This document shows, piece after piece, positions 17,025 to 26,871 of a stretch of DNA of 64,000 nucleotides. The notes under the pieces were generated by a model. It made no database searches, was not told where the DNA came from, and saw only the letters and a program-made list of their open reading frames with translations. Source of the stretch: Sphingosinicella terrae (GTDB lineage: Bacteria; Pseudomonadota; Alphaproteobacteria; Sphingomonadales; Sphingomonadaceae); NCBI RefSeq assembly GCF_003347635.1, contig NZ_QDFY01000001.1:124001-188000 (forward strand). The letters are read 5' to 3'. The position numbers and the translations under genes were made by a program. Position 1 is the stretch's first letter. Every line of letters begins with the position of its first letter.

Positions 17025-17055
17025 TTGACCTCAACCTTTGTTGAGGAATTATCGA
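17025..17055 (+). promoter_or_regulatory. SoxR-type promoter with dyad in a 19-bp spacer
   Basis: TTGACC (17025-17030) and TATCGA (17050-17055) are separated by 19 bases. The spacer region carries CCTCAAC-CTTT-GTTGAGG (17029-17046), a perfect 7+7 palindrome. This is the geometry and core sequence of SoxR boxes (CCTCAAGT..ACTTGAGG) used by MerR-family redox regulators that act on over-long spacers. It sits 35 bases before the FMN-reductase ATG. The regulator gene is not in this window. Confidence 0.8.
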
Positions 17056-17089
17056 CGGGGCTCCCGCCATTTTCGCGAAGGAGCCTCGA

Positions 17090-17641
17090 ATGTCCGATAT
17101 GCTGCGTCTCGCCCTCGTCTATGGAAGCGTCCGCGAAGGCCGGTTCTGCGACATTGTCGCGCGCTGGGCGGCGTCGGAGGTCGAGCGCCGTGCCGAGTTC
17201 GCTCTCGATCCGATCGACCCGGCCGACGACTGGCCCGCGATCGACGCGGCGCTGTTCCGCAGCCGGCTCGATGCCGCCGACGGAGCGATCGTCGTCACCC
17301 CCGAATATAATCATTCCTATCCGGGACCGCTGAAGATGCTGATCGATGCGGCGGGCCGCGAGTGGCATGCCAAGCCCGTCGCCTTCGTCTCCTATGGCGG
17401 CGTCTCGGGCGGGCTGCGGGCGGTCGAGCATCTGCGCAGCGTTCTGGCCGAGCTCCATGCCGTCACCATCCGAGACACGGTGAGCTTCGCCAATGCCTGG
17501 GAGCTGTTCGGCCGCAATGGCAGGCCGATCGACCAATTCGGCCCGGCCCAGGCGATGCGGACCATGCTCGACCAGCTCGCCTGGTGGGCCCGGACGCTCA
17601 AGGCGGGACGGGAGGCGAGCGCCTATGGCCGCGCCGCCTGA
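17090..17641 (+). CDS. NADPH-dependent FMN reductase family protein (flavodoxin fold)
   Basis: 183 residues of the NAD(P)H:FMN reductase/azoreductase family: the FMN phosphate loop GSVREGR at residues 10-16, the TPEYNHSYPGPLKMLID signature near residue 68-84, and YGGVSGGLRAVEHLR. It uses NAD(P)H to reduce flavin, quinone or azo compounds. The SoxR-type promoter directly upstream indicates induction by redox-cycling compounds, which fits a quinone or drug reductase. Confidence 0.9.
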   Translation: MSDMLRLALVYGSVREGRFCDIVARWAASEVERRAEFALDPIDPADDWPAIDAALFRSRLDAADGAIVVTPEYNHSYPGPLKMLIDAAGREWHAKPVAFVSYGGVSGGLRAVEHLRSVLAELHAVTIRDTVSFANAWELFGRNGRPIDQFGPAQAMRTMLDQLAWWARTLKAGREASAYGRAA

Positions 17642-17717
17642 GCCCGGCGGCGAATTCATGCACTTCTCACCACCCCCCGGTTTCGGGCATGCTTCGTCCG
17701 AGGAGGCGGGTGCGTCG

Positions 17718-18905
17718 ATGAAGCAGATGCGTGAAGGCGAATCCGAAGGTGAGGTGCCGACCGCCCTTCAGGAGCTCGAGATCGAGGTCGAAGGCGCCAA
17801 CTTCCGGCGCGACCGGCTGCTCGCCTCGCTCGCGCTCATGTTCGGGATCGGCCTTGCTCTGGCCTTGCCGTTCGCGCTGCGGGCAGGGGCGGAATTCTTC
17901 ATGCCGGTCACGGCCGCTCTGGTCATCGCCATCGCGCTCGTGCCGTTGCTCGAATGGCTGGAGCGCCGCCGCATTCCCTCCTCGCTGGCGGCCTTCCTCT
18001 GCCTCGTCCTGTTCATCGCCGTCGCCAATATCGCGGTCGCGGCGATCGTGCTGCCCGCGTCGGAATGGCTGCGCATGGTGCCCGACCGTATCGGCCAGCT
18101 GCGCGAGACGCTCGCGCCCTTGTTCGAGGTCTATGCCAATCTCGAGCGGTTCATCGACAATATCATCAACGAGTTCGGGCGTTCCGCCGCCTCCGCGCCG
18201 CAGCGCGTGCAGGTGGAGACGCCCAATTCGATGCTGCAGATCATCGCCAGCTCGGCGCCGTTCGCGGCGATCCAGATGTTCTTCGCCGTGCTGGTGATCT
18301 TCTTCTTCCTCTCGGGCTGGACCCGGATGCGCAAGCGCACCATCACCGCGCGCTCCAGCTTCGGCGGTGCGATGACGACGGCGCGGGTGATCCAGCAGGT
18401 GGTCGACGCCACCTCCGCCTATCTCGGCACGATCACCGTCGTGAATATCGGCATGGGCCTCGTCGTCGCCTTGGTCCTCTGGCTGATCGAGATGCCCTCG
18501 CCCCTGATGTGGGGGGGCATCGCCACGGTGCTCAACTACATTCCCTATCTCGGCCCGATCGCATCGACGCTGCTGCTCGCTCTGGGCGGCCTGATGACCT
18601 TCCAGGATCCCTGGTACGCCTTGCTTCCCGCGATGAGCTTCGTCGTCATCCATCTCATCGAGGCCAATCTCGTCACCCCCTCGGTCGTCGGGCGGCGGCT
18701 CACCATCAATCCTCTGCTCATCCTGCTTTCGCTGAGCTTCTGGGCGTGGGTCTGGGGGACGACCGGCGCCCTGCTGGCGGTGCCATTGCTGATCATCATG
18801 CGCACCGTCCTCGACGCCGCCGGCAAGCCCGACATCGCCGGTTTCCTGTTCGAGGAAGGCACCCTCATCCACGACCATCACGACGAGCCGCGCGGGCCGG
18901 GATAG
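17718..18905 (+). CDS. AI-2E/PerM-family transporter
   Basis: 395 residues. Eight or so membrane helices in the AI-2E family pattern: a pair near the N-terminus, a long amphipathic stretch (residues ~115-175), then a C-terminal block with the family motif LNYIPYLGPI and VEANLVTPxVVGRRLxINPL (here IEANLVTP). The ATG at 17718 follows GGAGG; an in-frame ATG at 17658 would add 20 residues. Substrates in this family vary (autoinducer export, Na+/H+ antiport), so the name does not fix the cargo. Confidence 0.87.
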   Translation: MKQMREGESEGEVPTALQELEIEVEGANFRRDRLLASLALMFGIGLALALPFALRAGAEFFMPVTAALVIAIALVPLLEWLERRRIPSSLAAFLCLVLFIAVANIAVAAIVLPASEWLRMVPDRIGQLRETLAPLFEVYANLERFIDNIINEFGRSAASAPQRVQVETPNSMLQIIASSAPFAAIQMFFAVLVIFFFLSGWTRMRKRTITARSSFGGAMTTARVIQQVVDATSAYLGTITVVNIGMGLVVALVLWLIEMPSPLMWGGIATVLNYIPYLGPIASTLLLALGGLMTFQDPWYALLPAMSFVVIHLIEANLVTPSVVGRRLTINPLLILLSLSFWAWVWGTTGALLAVPLLIIMRTVLDAAGKPDIAGFLFEEGTLIHDHHDEPRGPG

Positions 18906-18907
18906 GC

Positions 18908-19047
18908 TTGTCATCCCGGTCTCCGCAGGGAGTCGCGCGGAGCCGCGGAGAGCGGAGGATCGGAGCCATTTCGTCGTCCTGGCGAAGGCCAGGAGGTCCC
19001 TGCCTTCCGGAAGGAAGGGAGATTCAAGCTTGCGCTGGAATGACGAG
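18908..19047. repeat. degenerate palindromic intergenic repeat, family A
   Basis: Starts TCATCCCGGT, contains CCTGGCGAAGGCCAGGAGG and ends GCTTGCGCTGGAATGACG. The same plan (TCATYCCGGC...GGAT/AATCTCC...GCCAGGATGACG) recurs at 46616, 47648, 51414 and 57264. The 356-base gap 18906-19261 holds nothing else apart from the probable tRNA promoter TTGACAGGCAAAGGTGCC near 19219. Confidence 0.6.
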
Positions 19048-19261
19048 AGGGAGGCCGAGGCACGAACGCTCCGCGTCTCCGCGCGAAGGATTCGGCGCCG
19101 GCAGCCGCAGCCGAACGGGCAGAGGACGCAGCGGCTGCCCAAGTAGCTGAAACGAAAGCTGGAATCTCGTCCAGCGACCGCCGTCCGATCCCGCGCCAGA
19201 AATTCCTATCCGGCTCGCTTGACAGGCAAAGGTGCCTCGCCTACCTCGCCGCCTGCCCCAC

Positions 19262-19338
<77 letters not shown>

Positions 19339-19446
19339 TTTTCCGGCGCAACCTTTTCCTAAGATGAGTGGAGTAGGTGGGCTGCCTGAGGCGGCTCCCC
19401 ATGGCCGCTGGCTTTCCGGGCGATGAAGTGCAAGGATGCGTCGTCG

Positions 19447-19941
19447 ATGCGCTGGTTCTCCGATCGTCTGCCCAAGCGGGACAGCCTGCTCTCGAAGTCG
19501 TTCCTGCGTCCGCTGGCGCACCGGCTGGTCCATCCCTCCCTCTGGCATTTCAACCGCTCGAGCGTCTCGAACGGGATCGCGCTCGGCCTCTTCTGCGCCT
19601 TCCTGCTTCCCGTCGGACAGATCATCCTCGCTGCCCTCTTCGCGCTGACGGTGCGCGCCAATCTGGCGGTCGCTGCGGCGGCGACTCTCGTCACCAATCC
19701 GTTCACTTTTCCGGCCATCTACTTCGCGGCCTACCGGCTGGGCGAGAAGGTGACCGGGGGCGGAACCGGCGATGCCGGGATGGCGAGCGGCGCCGCCTGG
19801 CTGCTCAGCATCTCGCTTCCCACCGCCGTCGGCCTGCTGCTCTTCGCTTTGGTCTCCGCGGCGAGCGGCTATGCCGCCGTGCGCCTGTTCTGGCGGCTCC
19901 GGGTTCTTCGCCGCTGGTCGCGCCGGCGCGCTGCCGCCTGA
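19447..19941 (+). CDS. DUF2062 membrane protein
   Basis: 164 residues beginning RWFSDRLPKRDSLL. It has the DUF2062 pattern: an N-terminal basic part, the block GLFCAFLLPVGQI, the TNPFTFPAIYFAAYRLG signature and a final membrane helix. DUF2062 proteins are small inner-membrane proteins of unknown function. A start at 19423 would add eight residues. It lies convergent with the DUF2842 gene. Confidence 0.82.
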   Translation: MRWFSDRLPKRDSLLSKSFLRPLAHRLVHPSLWHFNRSSVSNGIALGLFCAFLLPVGQIILAALFALTVRANLAVAAAATLVTNPFTFPAIYFAAYRLGEKVTGGGTGDAGMASGAAWLLSISLPTAVGLLLFALVSAASGYAAVRLFWRLRVLRRWSRRRAAA

Positions 19942-19948
19942 CGGGGGC

Positions 19949-20161
19949 TCAGGCGCTTCGGCCGCGCTGCATCCAGCGGATGACGGGCTTCAGCGGAAGG
20001 ATCCAGGCGATCCCCGCGACCAGGTAGAAGAGAAGCTCGAGCGGCCACGGCCAGTTGCCGGCGCGGCCGGCGAGGGTCACGACGAGGACGCTCCAGCCAA
20101 GAATGAGCGCGACGATCAGGAACATGCCGGCGAGGCTGCGCCAGCTCGGATTCACCGGCAT
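19949..20161 (-). CDS. DUF2842 small membrane protein
   Basis: 70 residues from the ATG at 20161, which lies inside the last codons of the 5-formyl-THF cyclo-ligase gene (10-base overlap). Two hydrophobic helices and the terminal signature YLVAGIAWILPLKPVIRWM identify DUF2842, an alphaproteobacterial family of unknown function. The overlap indicates co-translation with the ligase. Confidence 0.85.
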   Translation of the reverse strand: MPVNPSWRSLAGMFLIVALILGWSVLVVTLAGRAGNWPWPLELLFYLVAGIAWILPLKPVIRWMQRGRSA

Positions 20162-20739
20162 GCGATCCACTCCTTCGGCGTGGCGATGGCGTCGAGCGGC
20201 TGGTCCCATGGATCGGCGGGGAGGGGATGGTCGCTGATCTGCCTCTCCCAGCCGATTCCGATGGTGAAGACCTCGCCGCCCTCGCGCAGGTGCGACAGCG
20301 CGCGGTCGTAATGGCCCTTGCCGTGACCGATGCGGGTGCCGCGCCGGTCGGCGAAGACCAGCGGCACGATGACGATGTCGGGGACCAGCGCCTCGGCCGC
20401 CGCCGCCGGCTGGAGCACGCCCCAGGGGCTCGGCTCGACCGCCGGCGCCTCGCGCCAGATCATCCGTGCATCCCGGCCGGCGAACCAGGGCAATGCGGCG
20501 CGCTGACCGGGGCCGAGGAGGTCGACGAGCGGATAGGGGCTGATCTCGTCCTTGAGCGGGTGATAGGCCGCAACGACCCGGGCGGTGACGAGATGCGGGA
20601 TCACGAGCCGCGCCAGCTTGCGCTCGAGGTCGGATCGCAGGTCGGGCGTCAAGCTTCGGGCGAAGTCGCGGCGCCGGCGCAGGCCTTCGGCGCGCAGCTC
20701 GGATTTCTCCGAGGGGGAGGGGGGTGACGGGACCGCCAT
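20152..20739 (-). CDS. ygfA: 5-formyltetrahydrofolate cyclo-ligase
   Basis: 195 residues. The enzyme converts 5-formyl-THF to 5,10-methenyl-THF with ATP. Visible motifs are the N-terminal basic ATP-contact region (RRRRDFARS), the folate-binding segment PLVFADRRGTRIGHGKGHYDRAL with the GxGxGxYD-type loop, and the terminal ATPKEWIA. The ATG at 20739 is used because upstream in-frame codons fall in the 6S RNA region. Its position next to 6S RNA and zapA matches the conserved proteobacterial arrangement. Confidence 0.92.
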   Translation of the reverse strand: MAVPSPPSPSEKSELRAEGLRRRRDFARSLTPDLRSDLERKLARLVIPHLVTARVVAAYHPLKDEISPYPLVDLLGPGQRAALPWFAGRDARMIWREAPAVEPSPWGVLQPAAAAEALVPDIVIVPLVFADRRGTRIGHGKGHYDRALSHLREGGEVFTIGIGWERQISDHPLPADPWDQPLDAIATPKEWIACR

Positions 20740-20744
20740 GGCCG

Positions 20745-20885
20745 TTTGCTGGAATATCCTCTGACGCCAGAACGTCAGGTGGGGACCATGTACGTCGGGC
20801 CAGGGCCCGGGCAGGGACAGTCCCCTAGGATGTCTTATCGCCTCAGGGATGTTCTCAAAAGCTCGTACCGGGCAGTACCCGTCAA
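20745..20885 (-). ncRNA. ssrS: 6S RNA (ends approximate)
   Basis: The spacer between zapA and ygfA on the minus strand can form a long rod. An outer stem pairs GAACATCC (near 20856) with GGATATTC (near 20752). An inner region has CCCTGAGGCGATAAG, and an upper stem AGGGGAC/GTCCCC encloses GTCCCTGCCCGGGCCC. Both the position and the open-promoter-like rod match alphaproteobacterial 6S RNA, which binds sigma70 RNA polymerase in stationary phase. The 5' end may lie closer to 20857, after a TTGAAC / TACGAG promoter. Confidence 0.75.
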
Positions 20886-20893
20886 GGTTCAAT

Positions 20894-21223
20894 CTAGGCG
20901 CGCTCGGCCCCCGGCTCAAGGGTGACGGCAAGATTTTCGAGCCGCCCGGCGAGCCGCTCGAGCGCCTCGGCGACAGCGGGATCGGGCGGCGGCGGCGTCG
21001 GGTCGGGAAGGCCGGCGCCGGCGCGCACCTCCTTCAGCTCGTCGGCGATGAGCAAGGCAGCGAACAGCAGCTGCCGCGCCTCGGTAAGCGATCCGAGCGC
21101 TTCCGTCGCTTCCTGGGCCTTGCGATCGACGAGGGCGGCAAGGCCCCGCAGATGCGCCTCCTCGCCGTCGCGGCAGGCGACGCTGTAGCGCCGGCCGGCA
21201 ATGTCGAGATCGACATGGGCCAT
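20894..21223 (-). CDS. zapA: cell division protein ZapA
   Basis: 109 residues. The N-terminal part has the ZapA fold (VDLDIAGRRYSVACRDGEEAHLRGLAALVDRK), followed by the long dimerisation helix. A proline-rich stretch (PDPTPPPPDP) and a final coiled helix extend beyond the E. coli protein. ZapA bundles FtsZ protofilaments at the division ring. Its ATG overlaps the stop of the preceding coiled-coil gene (TAATG). Confidence 0.9.
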   Translation of the reverse strand: MAHVDLDIAGRRYSVACRDGEEAHLRGLAALVDRKAQEATEALGSLTEARQLLFAALLIADELKEVRAGAGLPDPTPPPPDPAVAEALERLAGRLENLAVTLEPGAERA

Positions 21224-21438
21224 TAGCGGGGCTCGCCTTGGGCGATGACCTGGTCGAGCTGGCCAATCGCCCCGGCGACCCGATCGCGCAAACGGTCGTG
21301 GGCGCTGCGCAGCCGCCGATATTCGGGAGCCTCGTCGATCGGCGGCGGGGGCGGGGCCGGCCGCGCGGCGGCGGCCTCGATCCGGTCGATCGCCCGCTCG
21401 ATCCTTGCCACGGCCTCCAGGGCACGTTCGTCCGCCAT
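21223..21438 (-). CDS. small coiled-coil protein upstream of zapA
   Basis: 71 residues, almost entirely heptad-like helices (ALEAVARIERAIDRIEAAAA and RRLRSAHDRLRDRV) split by a Pro-rich break (RPAPPPPPIDEAP). A gene of this kind often precedes zapA in alphaproteobacteria. The stop shares a base with the zapA start, so the two are coupled and a role in division-ring assembly is plausible. No domain name assigned. Confidence 0.78.
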   Translation of the reverse strand: MADERALEAVARIERAIDRIEAAAARPAPPPPPIDEAPEYRRLRSAHDRLRDRVAGAIGQLDQVIAQGEPR

Positions 21439-21559
21439 CGATTGCAGGAATAGCACGTAAGGCCGGCGCGGCAAGCCTGCCCCGGTTGACGCAAGCGCCG
21501 TCGCCGATAAAGGGACGGCAGGCCGCCGCTCCCGGTCCGGATTCCTCAAAGGGAAGAGC

Positions 21560-23530
21560 ATGCCCGTCGAAACGAGACTGCTTGCCAACGCCATCCGCGC
21601 GCTGTCGATGGACGCGGTCCAGGCGGCCAATAGCGGCCATCCGGGCATGCCGATGGGGATGGCCGACGCCGCGACCCTGTTGTGGACCGAATATCTGAAG
21701 CACGATCCCGCCGATCCGGCCTGGCCCGATCGCGACCGTTTCGTCCTCTCGGCCGGTCACGGCTCGATGCTGCTTTATTCGCTGCTCCATCTCACCGGCT
21801 ACGCGCGGCCGACCATCGAGGACATCCGCGACTTCCGGCAGCTGAACAGCCCCTGCGCCGGTCACCCGGAGAACTTTCTTCTCGACGGCGTCGAGGCGAC
21901 CACCGGTCCGCTCGGCCAGGGCGTCGCCATGGCCGTCGGCATGGCGATCGCCGAGCGCCATCTGAACGCGCAGTTCGGCGATGATCTGGTCGACCACCGC
22001 ACATGGGTGATCGCCGGCGATGGCGATCTCATGGAGGGCGTCAACCATGAGGCGGCGGGCCTCGCCGGCCATCTCCATCTCGGCCGGCTCAACGTGCTGT
22101 GGGACGACAATCAGATCACCATCGACGGTTCGACCGCCCTGTCGACCTCGGAGGACGTCGTCGCGCGCTATCTGGCCTATGGCTGGCACGTCGTGCGCTG
22201 CGACGGCCATGACGTCGACGACGTCCGCCGCGCGCTCGACGAGGCGATCGCCGATCCCCGGCCCTCGCTCGTCGCATGCCGGACGATCATCGGCTACGGC
22301 GCGCCCAACAAGCAGGGCACGTCGGCGACCCACGGCGCCGCGCTCGGGGCCGACGAGGTCGCGGCGACGCGCGCCTTCCTGACGTGGGAGCATGAGCCGT
22401 TCGTGCTGCCCGATAACGTCGTCCAGGCCTGGCGCACCGCCGGCGCGCGCGGCCGCCCGCTCCGCGAGGCCTGGCGCGCCCGCCTCGACGGTCATGCCGA
22501 CAAGGCCGAGTTCCTCCGCCGCATGGCCGGCGAGCTTCCCGAGGGCTTCTCGCTCCGCGATCATGTCGCAGGGCTCATCGCCAGTCCGCAGAAGGTCGCG
22601 ACGCGCAAGGCTTCCGAGCTCGCGCTCGAGACCATAAACGGCCTCCTCGCCGAGGCGGTCGGCGGCTCGGCCGACCTCACGGGCTCGAACAACACCAAGA
22701 CCAAGGCGCTCAAGCCGCTGACCCGCGAGGATTATTCCGGCCGTTATCTCTATTACGGCATTCGCGAATTCGGCATGGCCGCGGCGATGAACGGGATGGC
22801 GCTGCACGGCGGCATCATCCCTTATGGCGGCACCTTCCTCGTCTTCACCGATTATTGCCGGCCGGCGATCCGGCTGTCGGCGCTGCAGCAGGTCCGCGTC
22901 GTCTATGTGATGACCCATGATTCGATCGGCCTCGGCGAGGACGGCCCGACCCATCAGCCGATCGAGCATGTCATGAGCCTGCGCTCGATGCCGAACCTCG
23001 ACGTCTATCGCCCCGCCGACGTCGTCGAGACCGCCGAATGCTGGGAGCTGGCGCTCGCCAAGGCGGACGGTCCGTCGCTCCTGGCGCTGAGCCGCCAGAA
23101 CCTGCCGCAGGTGCGCGGCAAGGCGACCGAGGGCAATCTGTGCGCCAGGGGCGCCTATCGCCTACGTTCGGCCCGCGCCGAGCGCCGCGTCGTCCTGATC
23201 GCCACCGGGTCGGAGGTCGCGACCGCGCTCGATACCGCCGAGGCGCTCGAAGGGCAGGGGATCGGCGCCGACGTCGTGTCGATGCCCTGCTGGACCCGGT
23301 TCGATGCGCAGGACGAGGCCTATCGCCGCGACATCCTGCCCGACGGCCCGCTGCTCGTCTCGATCGAGGCCGGGACCACGATGGGCTGGGAACGTTATAT
23401 CGGCCGGGACGGCGTCGCCATCGGCCTCGACAGGTTCGGCGCGTCGGCTCCGGCCGAGGATCTGTTCAAGCGCTTCGGCTTCATCGCCGACGCGATCGTG
23501 CCGCGAGTGGTCGCGGCGCTCAACCGCTAG
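21560..23530 (+). CDS. tkt: transketolase
   Basis: 656 residues. The TPP-dependent enzyme transfers two-carbon units in the pentose phosphate or Calvin pathways. Visible are the N-terminal [10 protein letters not shown], the TPP/Mg motif GDGDLMEGV, the pyrimidine-domain block with the catalytic Glu ([17 protein letters not shown]), and the substrate-contact [15 protein letters not shown]. It has a GGGAAGAGC leader and heads the run tkt-gap-pgk-fba on one strand. Confidence 0.96.
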   Translation: MPVETRLLANAIRALSMDAVQAANSGHPGMPMGMADAATLLWTEYLKHDPADPAWPDRDRFVLSAGHGSMLLYSLLHLTGYARPTIEDIRDFRQLNSPCAGHPENFLLDGVEATTGPLGQGVAMAVGMAIAERHLNAQFGDDLVDHRTWVIAGDGDLMEGVNHEAAGLAGHLHLGRLNVLWDDNQITIDGSTALSTSEDVVARYLAYGWHVVRCDGHDVDDVRRALDEAIADPRPSLVACRTIIGYGAPNKQGTSATHGAALGADEVAATRAFLTWEHEPFVLPDNVVQAWRTAGARGRPLREAWRARLDGHADKAEFLRRMAGELPEGFSLRDHVAGLIASPQKVATRKASELALETINGLLAEAVGGSADLTGSNNTKTKALKPLTREDYSGRYLYYGIREFGMAAAMNGMALHGGIIPYGGTFLVFTDYCRPAIRLSALQQVRVVYVMTHDSIGLGEDGPTHQPIEHVMSLRSMPNLDVYRPADVVETAECWELALAKADGPSLLALSRQNLPQVRGKATEGNLCARGAYRLRSARAERRVVLIATGSEVATALDTAEALEGQGIGADVVSMPCWTRFDAQDEAYRRDILPDGPLLVSIEAGTTMGWERYIGRDGVAIGLDRFGASAPAEDLFKRFGFIADAIVPRVVAALNR

Positions 23531-23543
23531 GGAGATCAAGCAC

Positions 23544-24554
23544 ATGGCGACCAGAGTTGCGATCAACGGTTTCGGGCGGATCGGCCGCCTGGTGGCGCGC
23601 GCGATCCTCGAGAAGGGCGACAGCGGCCTGGAGCTGGTGGCGATCAACGATCTCGCCGACGCGGAATCGAACGCCCTCCTGTTCAAGCGCGACTCGGTCC
23701 ACGGCGCCTATCCGGGCGAGGTCCGCGCCGACGGCAACGACCTGATCATCGACGGCAAGCGCATCAGGGTGACGGCCGAGAAGGATCCGGCCAAGCTGCC
23801 GCACGGCGATACCGGCGTCGACATCGCCCTCGAATGCACGGGCTTCTTCACCGATCGTGACAAGGCCGGCGCCCATCTCACTGCCGGCGCGAAGAAAGTC
23901 CTGATCTCGGCGCCGGGCAAGGGGGTCGACCTCACCGTCGTCTACGGCGTCAACGACGACAAGCTCACCGCCGAGCACAAGATCGTCTCCAACGCCTCGT
24001 GCACGACCAACTGCCTGGCGCCGGTCGCCAAGGTGATGAACGATCTGGTCGGCATCGAGCGCGGCCTGATGACGACGATCCACGCTTACACCAACGATCA
24101 GAAGATCCTCGACCAGATCCACAAGGACAAGCGCCGCGCCCGCGCCGCCGGAATGTCGATCATCCCGACCACGACCGGCGCCGCCCGCGCCGTCGCCGAG
24201 GTGCTGCCCGAACTGAAGGGCAAGCTGGACGGCTCCGCGGTCCGCGTGCCGACGCCCAATGTCAGCCTCGTCGACCTCACCTTCACGCCGGGCCGCGACA
24301 CCTCGGTCGAGGAAGTGAACGCGGCGCTCAAGGCGGCGTCGGAGAGCGGCCCGCTCGCCGGGATCCTCGCTTATACCGACGAGCCCCTGGTCTCGATCGA
24401 CTTCAACCACAACCCGGCCAGCTCGACCGTCGACAGCCTCGAGACGGCGGTGCTGGAGGGCAAGCTGGTCCGCGTCGTCTCGTGGTACGACAATGAATGG
24501 GGCTTCTCGAACCGCATGGTCGACACCGCCCGGGCGATGGCGGCGTTGCTCTGA
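23544..24554 (+). CDS. gap: glyceraldehyde-3-phosphate dehydrogenase
   Basis: 336 residues of type I GAPDH. NAD-binding [10 protein letters not shown] at residues 6-15; catalytic cysteine in [12 protein letters not shown]; phosphate-site TTTGAARAV; terminal [14 protein letters not shown]. It starts 13 bases after the tkt stop with GGGAGATC as ribosome site, so co-transcription with tkt is likely. Confidence 0.97.
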   Translation: MATRVAINGFGRIGRLVARAILEKGDSGLELVAINDLADAESNALLFKRDSVHGAYPGEVRADGNDLIIDGKRIRVTAEKDPAKLPHGDTGVDIALECTGFFTDRDKAGAHLTAGAKKVLISAPGKGVDLTVVYGVNDDKLTAEHKIVSNASCTTNCLAPVAKVMNDLVGIERGLMTTIHAYTNDQKILDQIHKDKRRARAAGMSIIPTTTGAARAVAEVLPELKGKLDGSAVRVPTPNVSLVDLTFTPGRDTSVEEVNAALKAASESGPLAGILAYTDEPLVSIDFNHNPASSTVDSLETAVLEGKLVRVVSWYDNEWGFSNRMVDTARAMAALL

Positions 24555-24559
24555 TCTCA

Positions 24560-24713
24560 CTCCCCTCCCTGCACGCAGGGAGGATCGAGGCGGTTCTCGG
24601 GTCCTTCCGGGGGATGGACCTACCGCCTCGATGGGGGTGGGTGCGTCGCCGGAGACGCGCTGCCCCTGAAGACCGACCCACCCCTAACCCCTCCCTGCGT
24701 GCAGGGAGGGGAA
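24560..24713. repeat. intergenic repeat, family B (gap-pgk spacer)
   Basis: Begins CTCCCCTCCCTGCACGCAGGGAGG and ends with the related CCCCTCCCTGCGTGCAGGGAGGGG, giving two hairpins at the ends of a 154-base element; between them lie GGGGGTGGGTG and its complement-like CCCACCCCTAACCCC. Similar elements occur at 28253, 31610, 36805 and 44367. The end hairpins could act as attenuators or RNA processing sites between gap and pgk. Confidence 0.65.
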
Positions 24714-24734
24714 TGTACGGGCAGCGAGGATGAA

Positions 24735-25937
24735 ATGACGGCCACCTTCCGCACCCTCGACGATATCGGTGACGTCGCCGGCAAGCGCGTCCTCGTGCGC
24801 GTCGACCTCAACGTGCCGATGCAGGACGGGGCGGTGAGCGACGACACCCGCCTGCGCGCCACCCTGCCGACCGTGACCGAGCTGGCCGACCGCGGCGCGA
24901 TCGTCCTGCTGCTCGCCCATTTCGGCCGGCCCAAGGGGACGCCTCGGCCGGACATGTCGCTGGCGCCGATCGTCCCGGCTTATACCGATCTGCTCGGGCG
25001 GCCGGTGCGCTTCGTCGAGGATTGCAGCGGCCCGGCGGCGCAGCTCGCGGTCGGCGACATGAAGCCGGGCGACGTGGCGATCCTCGAGAATACGCGCTTC
25101 CATGCCGGCGAGGAGAAGAACGACCCGGTCCTGGCTTCGGCCATGGCCGCGCTTGGCGACGCCTATGTGAACGACGCCTTTTCGGCGGCGCACCGCGCCC
25201 ACGCCTCGACCGAGGGCATCGCGCGCATCCTGCCGGCTTTTGCCGGCCGCGCCATGCAGGCGGAGCTCGAGGCGCTGGAAAAGGCGCTGGGCAGCCCCGA
25301 GCGGCCGGTGGCCGCCGTGGTCGGCGGCGCCAAGGTGTCGACCAAGCTGGACGTGCTGCGGCACCTCGTCGCCAAGGTCGATCATCTCGTCATCGGTGGC
25401 GGCATGGCGAACACCTTCCTTGCCGCCCGCGGAGTCGCGATCGGCAAGAGCCTGGCCGAGCACGATCTGGCCGGCACCGCGCTCGAGATTCTCGAGGCGG
25501 CCGATCGGGCGAGCTGCACCGTGCACCTGCCTTATGACGTCGTCGTCGCGAAGGAATTCGCGCCGAACCCGCCGTCGGTCAGGACCTGCAACGTCCATGA
25601 GGTGGCGTCGGACGAGATGATCCTCGATATCGGACCGGCCGCGGTCGAGGCCCTCGCCGATGCGCTCAAGACCTGCCGCACCCTGGTGTGGAACGGGCCC
25701 CTGGGGGCCTTCGAGACGCCGCCCTTCGACGCCGCCACGGTCGCCCTCGCTCGCACCGCCGCCGCCCTCACCAAGGAAGGCTCGCTGGTTTCCGTCGCCG
25801 GTGGCGGCGATACCGTCGCGGCTCTCAACCAGGCCGGCGTCGCGGACGATTTCACCTTCGTCTCCACGGCCGGCGGGGCCTTCCTCGAATGGATGGAAGG
25901 CAAGGCGCTCCCCGGCGTGGCGGCGCTTCAGCGATAA
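24735..25937 (+). CDS. pgk: phosphoglycerate kinase
   Basis: 400 residues. Substrate-binding RVDLNVP and HFGRPKG near the N-terminus, [13 protein letters not shown], the hinge region [14 protein letters not shown], and the nucleotide-binding [11 protein letters not shown] near the C-terminus. It interconverts 1,3-bisphosphoglycerate plus ADP with 3-phosphoglycerate plus ATP. The ATG at 24735 follows GCGAGGATGAA. Separated from gap by a family B repeat. Confidence 0.96.
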   Translation: MTATFRTLDDIGDVAGKRVLVRVDLNVPMQDGAVSDDTRLRATLPTVTELADRGAIVLLLAHFGRPKGTPRPDMSLAPIVPAYTDLLGRPVRFVEDCSGPAAQLAVGDMKPGDVAILENTRFHAGEEKNDPVLASAMAALGDAYVNDAFSAAHRAHASTEGIARILPAFAGRAMQAELEALEKALGSPERPVAAVVGGAKVSTKLDVLRHLVAKVDHLVIGGGMANTFLAARGVAIGKSLAEHDLAGTALEILEAADRASCTVHLPYDVVVAKEFAPNPPSVRTCNVHEVASDEMILDIGPAAVEALADALKTCRTLVWNGPLGAFETPPFDAATVALARTAAALTKEGSLVSVAGGGDTVAALNQAGVADDFTFVSTAGGAFLEWMEGKALPGVAALQR

Positions 25938-25971
25938 TATCTCCCACCCCAATCCGAACGAGGACAGGACG

Positions 25972-26871
25972 ATGGACGACGCGAAGATGACGGCGCAGAT
26001 GGAAAGCGGGAAGGGCTTCATCGCCGCCCTGGACCAGAGCGGCGGCTCCACGCCCAAGGCGCTCAAGGGCTACGGGATCGAGGAAGGCGCCTGGTCGGGC
26101 GACGAGGAGATGTTCGGCCTCATCCACCAGATGCGCTCGCGGATCATCACCTCGCCGGCCTTCTCCGGCGGGAAGGTGATCGGGGCCATCCTGTTCGAGC
26201 GGACGATGGACGGCGAGATCGACGGCCGGCCCGTCCCCCAGGTGCTGAAGGCGCGCGGCGTCGTTCCCTTCATCAAGATCGACAAGGGCCTCGAAGCCGA
26301 GGCGAACGGCGTCCAGCTGATGAAGCCGATGCCGGAACTGGACGCCTTGCTGGCCCGCTCCAAGGCGCTCGGTGTGTTCGGCACGAAGGAACGCTCGGTG
26401 ATCAACCTTGCCAATCGCGAGGGCATCGCCGCGATCGTCGCCCAGCAGTTCGAGGTGGCGCGCCAGGTGCTCGCGGCCGGGCTGGTGCCGATCATCGAGC
26501 CAGAGGTCAACATCAAGAGCCCCGAGCGGGCCGAGGCCGATCGGATCCTGCTCGACGAGCTGGTCAAGGCGCTCGACGCGCTGCCGGGTGACGACCGCGT
26601 CATGCTCAAGCTCAGCATCCCGGCCGAGGCCGGTTTGTTCGACCCGCTGGTCGAACATCCCCGCGTGCTGCGGGTCGTCGCCCTGTCCGGCGGCTTCTCG
26701 CGGCCCGATGCCTGTCGCGAGCTGGCGAAGAATCGCGGCATGATCGCCAGCTTCTCTCGCGCCCTGCTCGAGGATCTCAGGCACCAGATGAGCGACGAGG
26801 AATTCGACCGCGCGCTCGGAGGGGCGATCGACGAGATCCACCGGGCCTCGGTCGAGAAGGTCCCGGCCTGA
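25972..26871 (+). CDS. class I fructose-bisphosphate aldolase
   Basis: 299 residues of the metal-independent class I aldolase family: AALDQSGGSTPKAL near residue 20, FIKIDKGL as the substrate/lysine segment, VPIIEPEV, the Schiff-base lysine in MLKLSIP, and the phosphate site ALSGGFSR. It starts 34 bases after pgk. With tkt, gap and pgk it makes a compact sugar-phosphate cluster. Confidence 0.93.
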   Translation: MDDAKMTAQMESGKGFIAALDQSGGSTPKALKGYGIEEGAWSGDEEMFGLIHQMRSRIITSPAFSGGKVIGAILFERTMDGEIDGRPVPQVLKARGVVPFIKIDKGLEAEANGVQLMKPMPELDALLARSKALGVFGTKERSVINLANREGIAAIVAQQFEVARQVLAAGLVPIIEPEVNIKSPERAEADRILLDELVKALDALPGDDRVMLKLSIPAEAGLFDPLVEHPRVLRVVALSGGFSRPDACRELAKNRGMIASFSRALLEDLRHQMSDEEFDRALGGAIDEIHRASVEKVPA

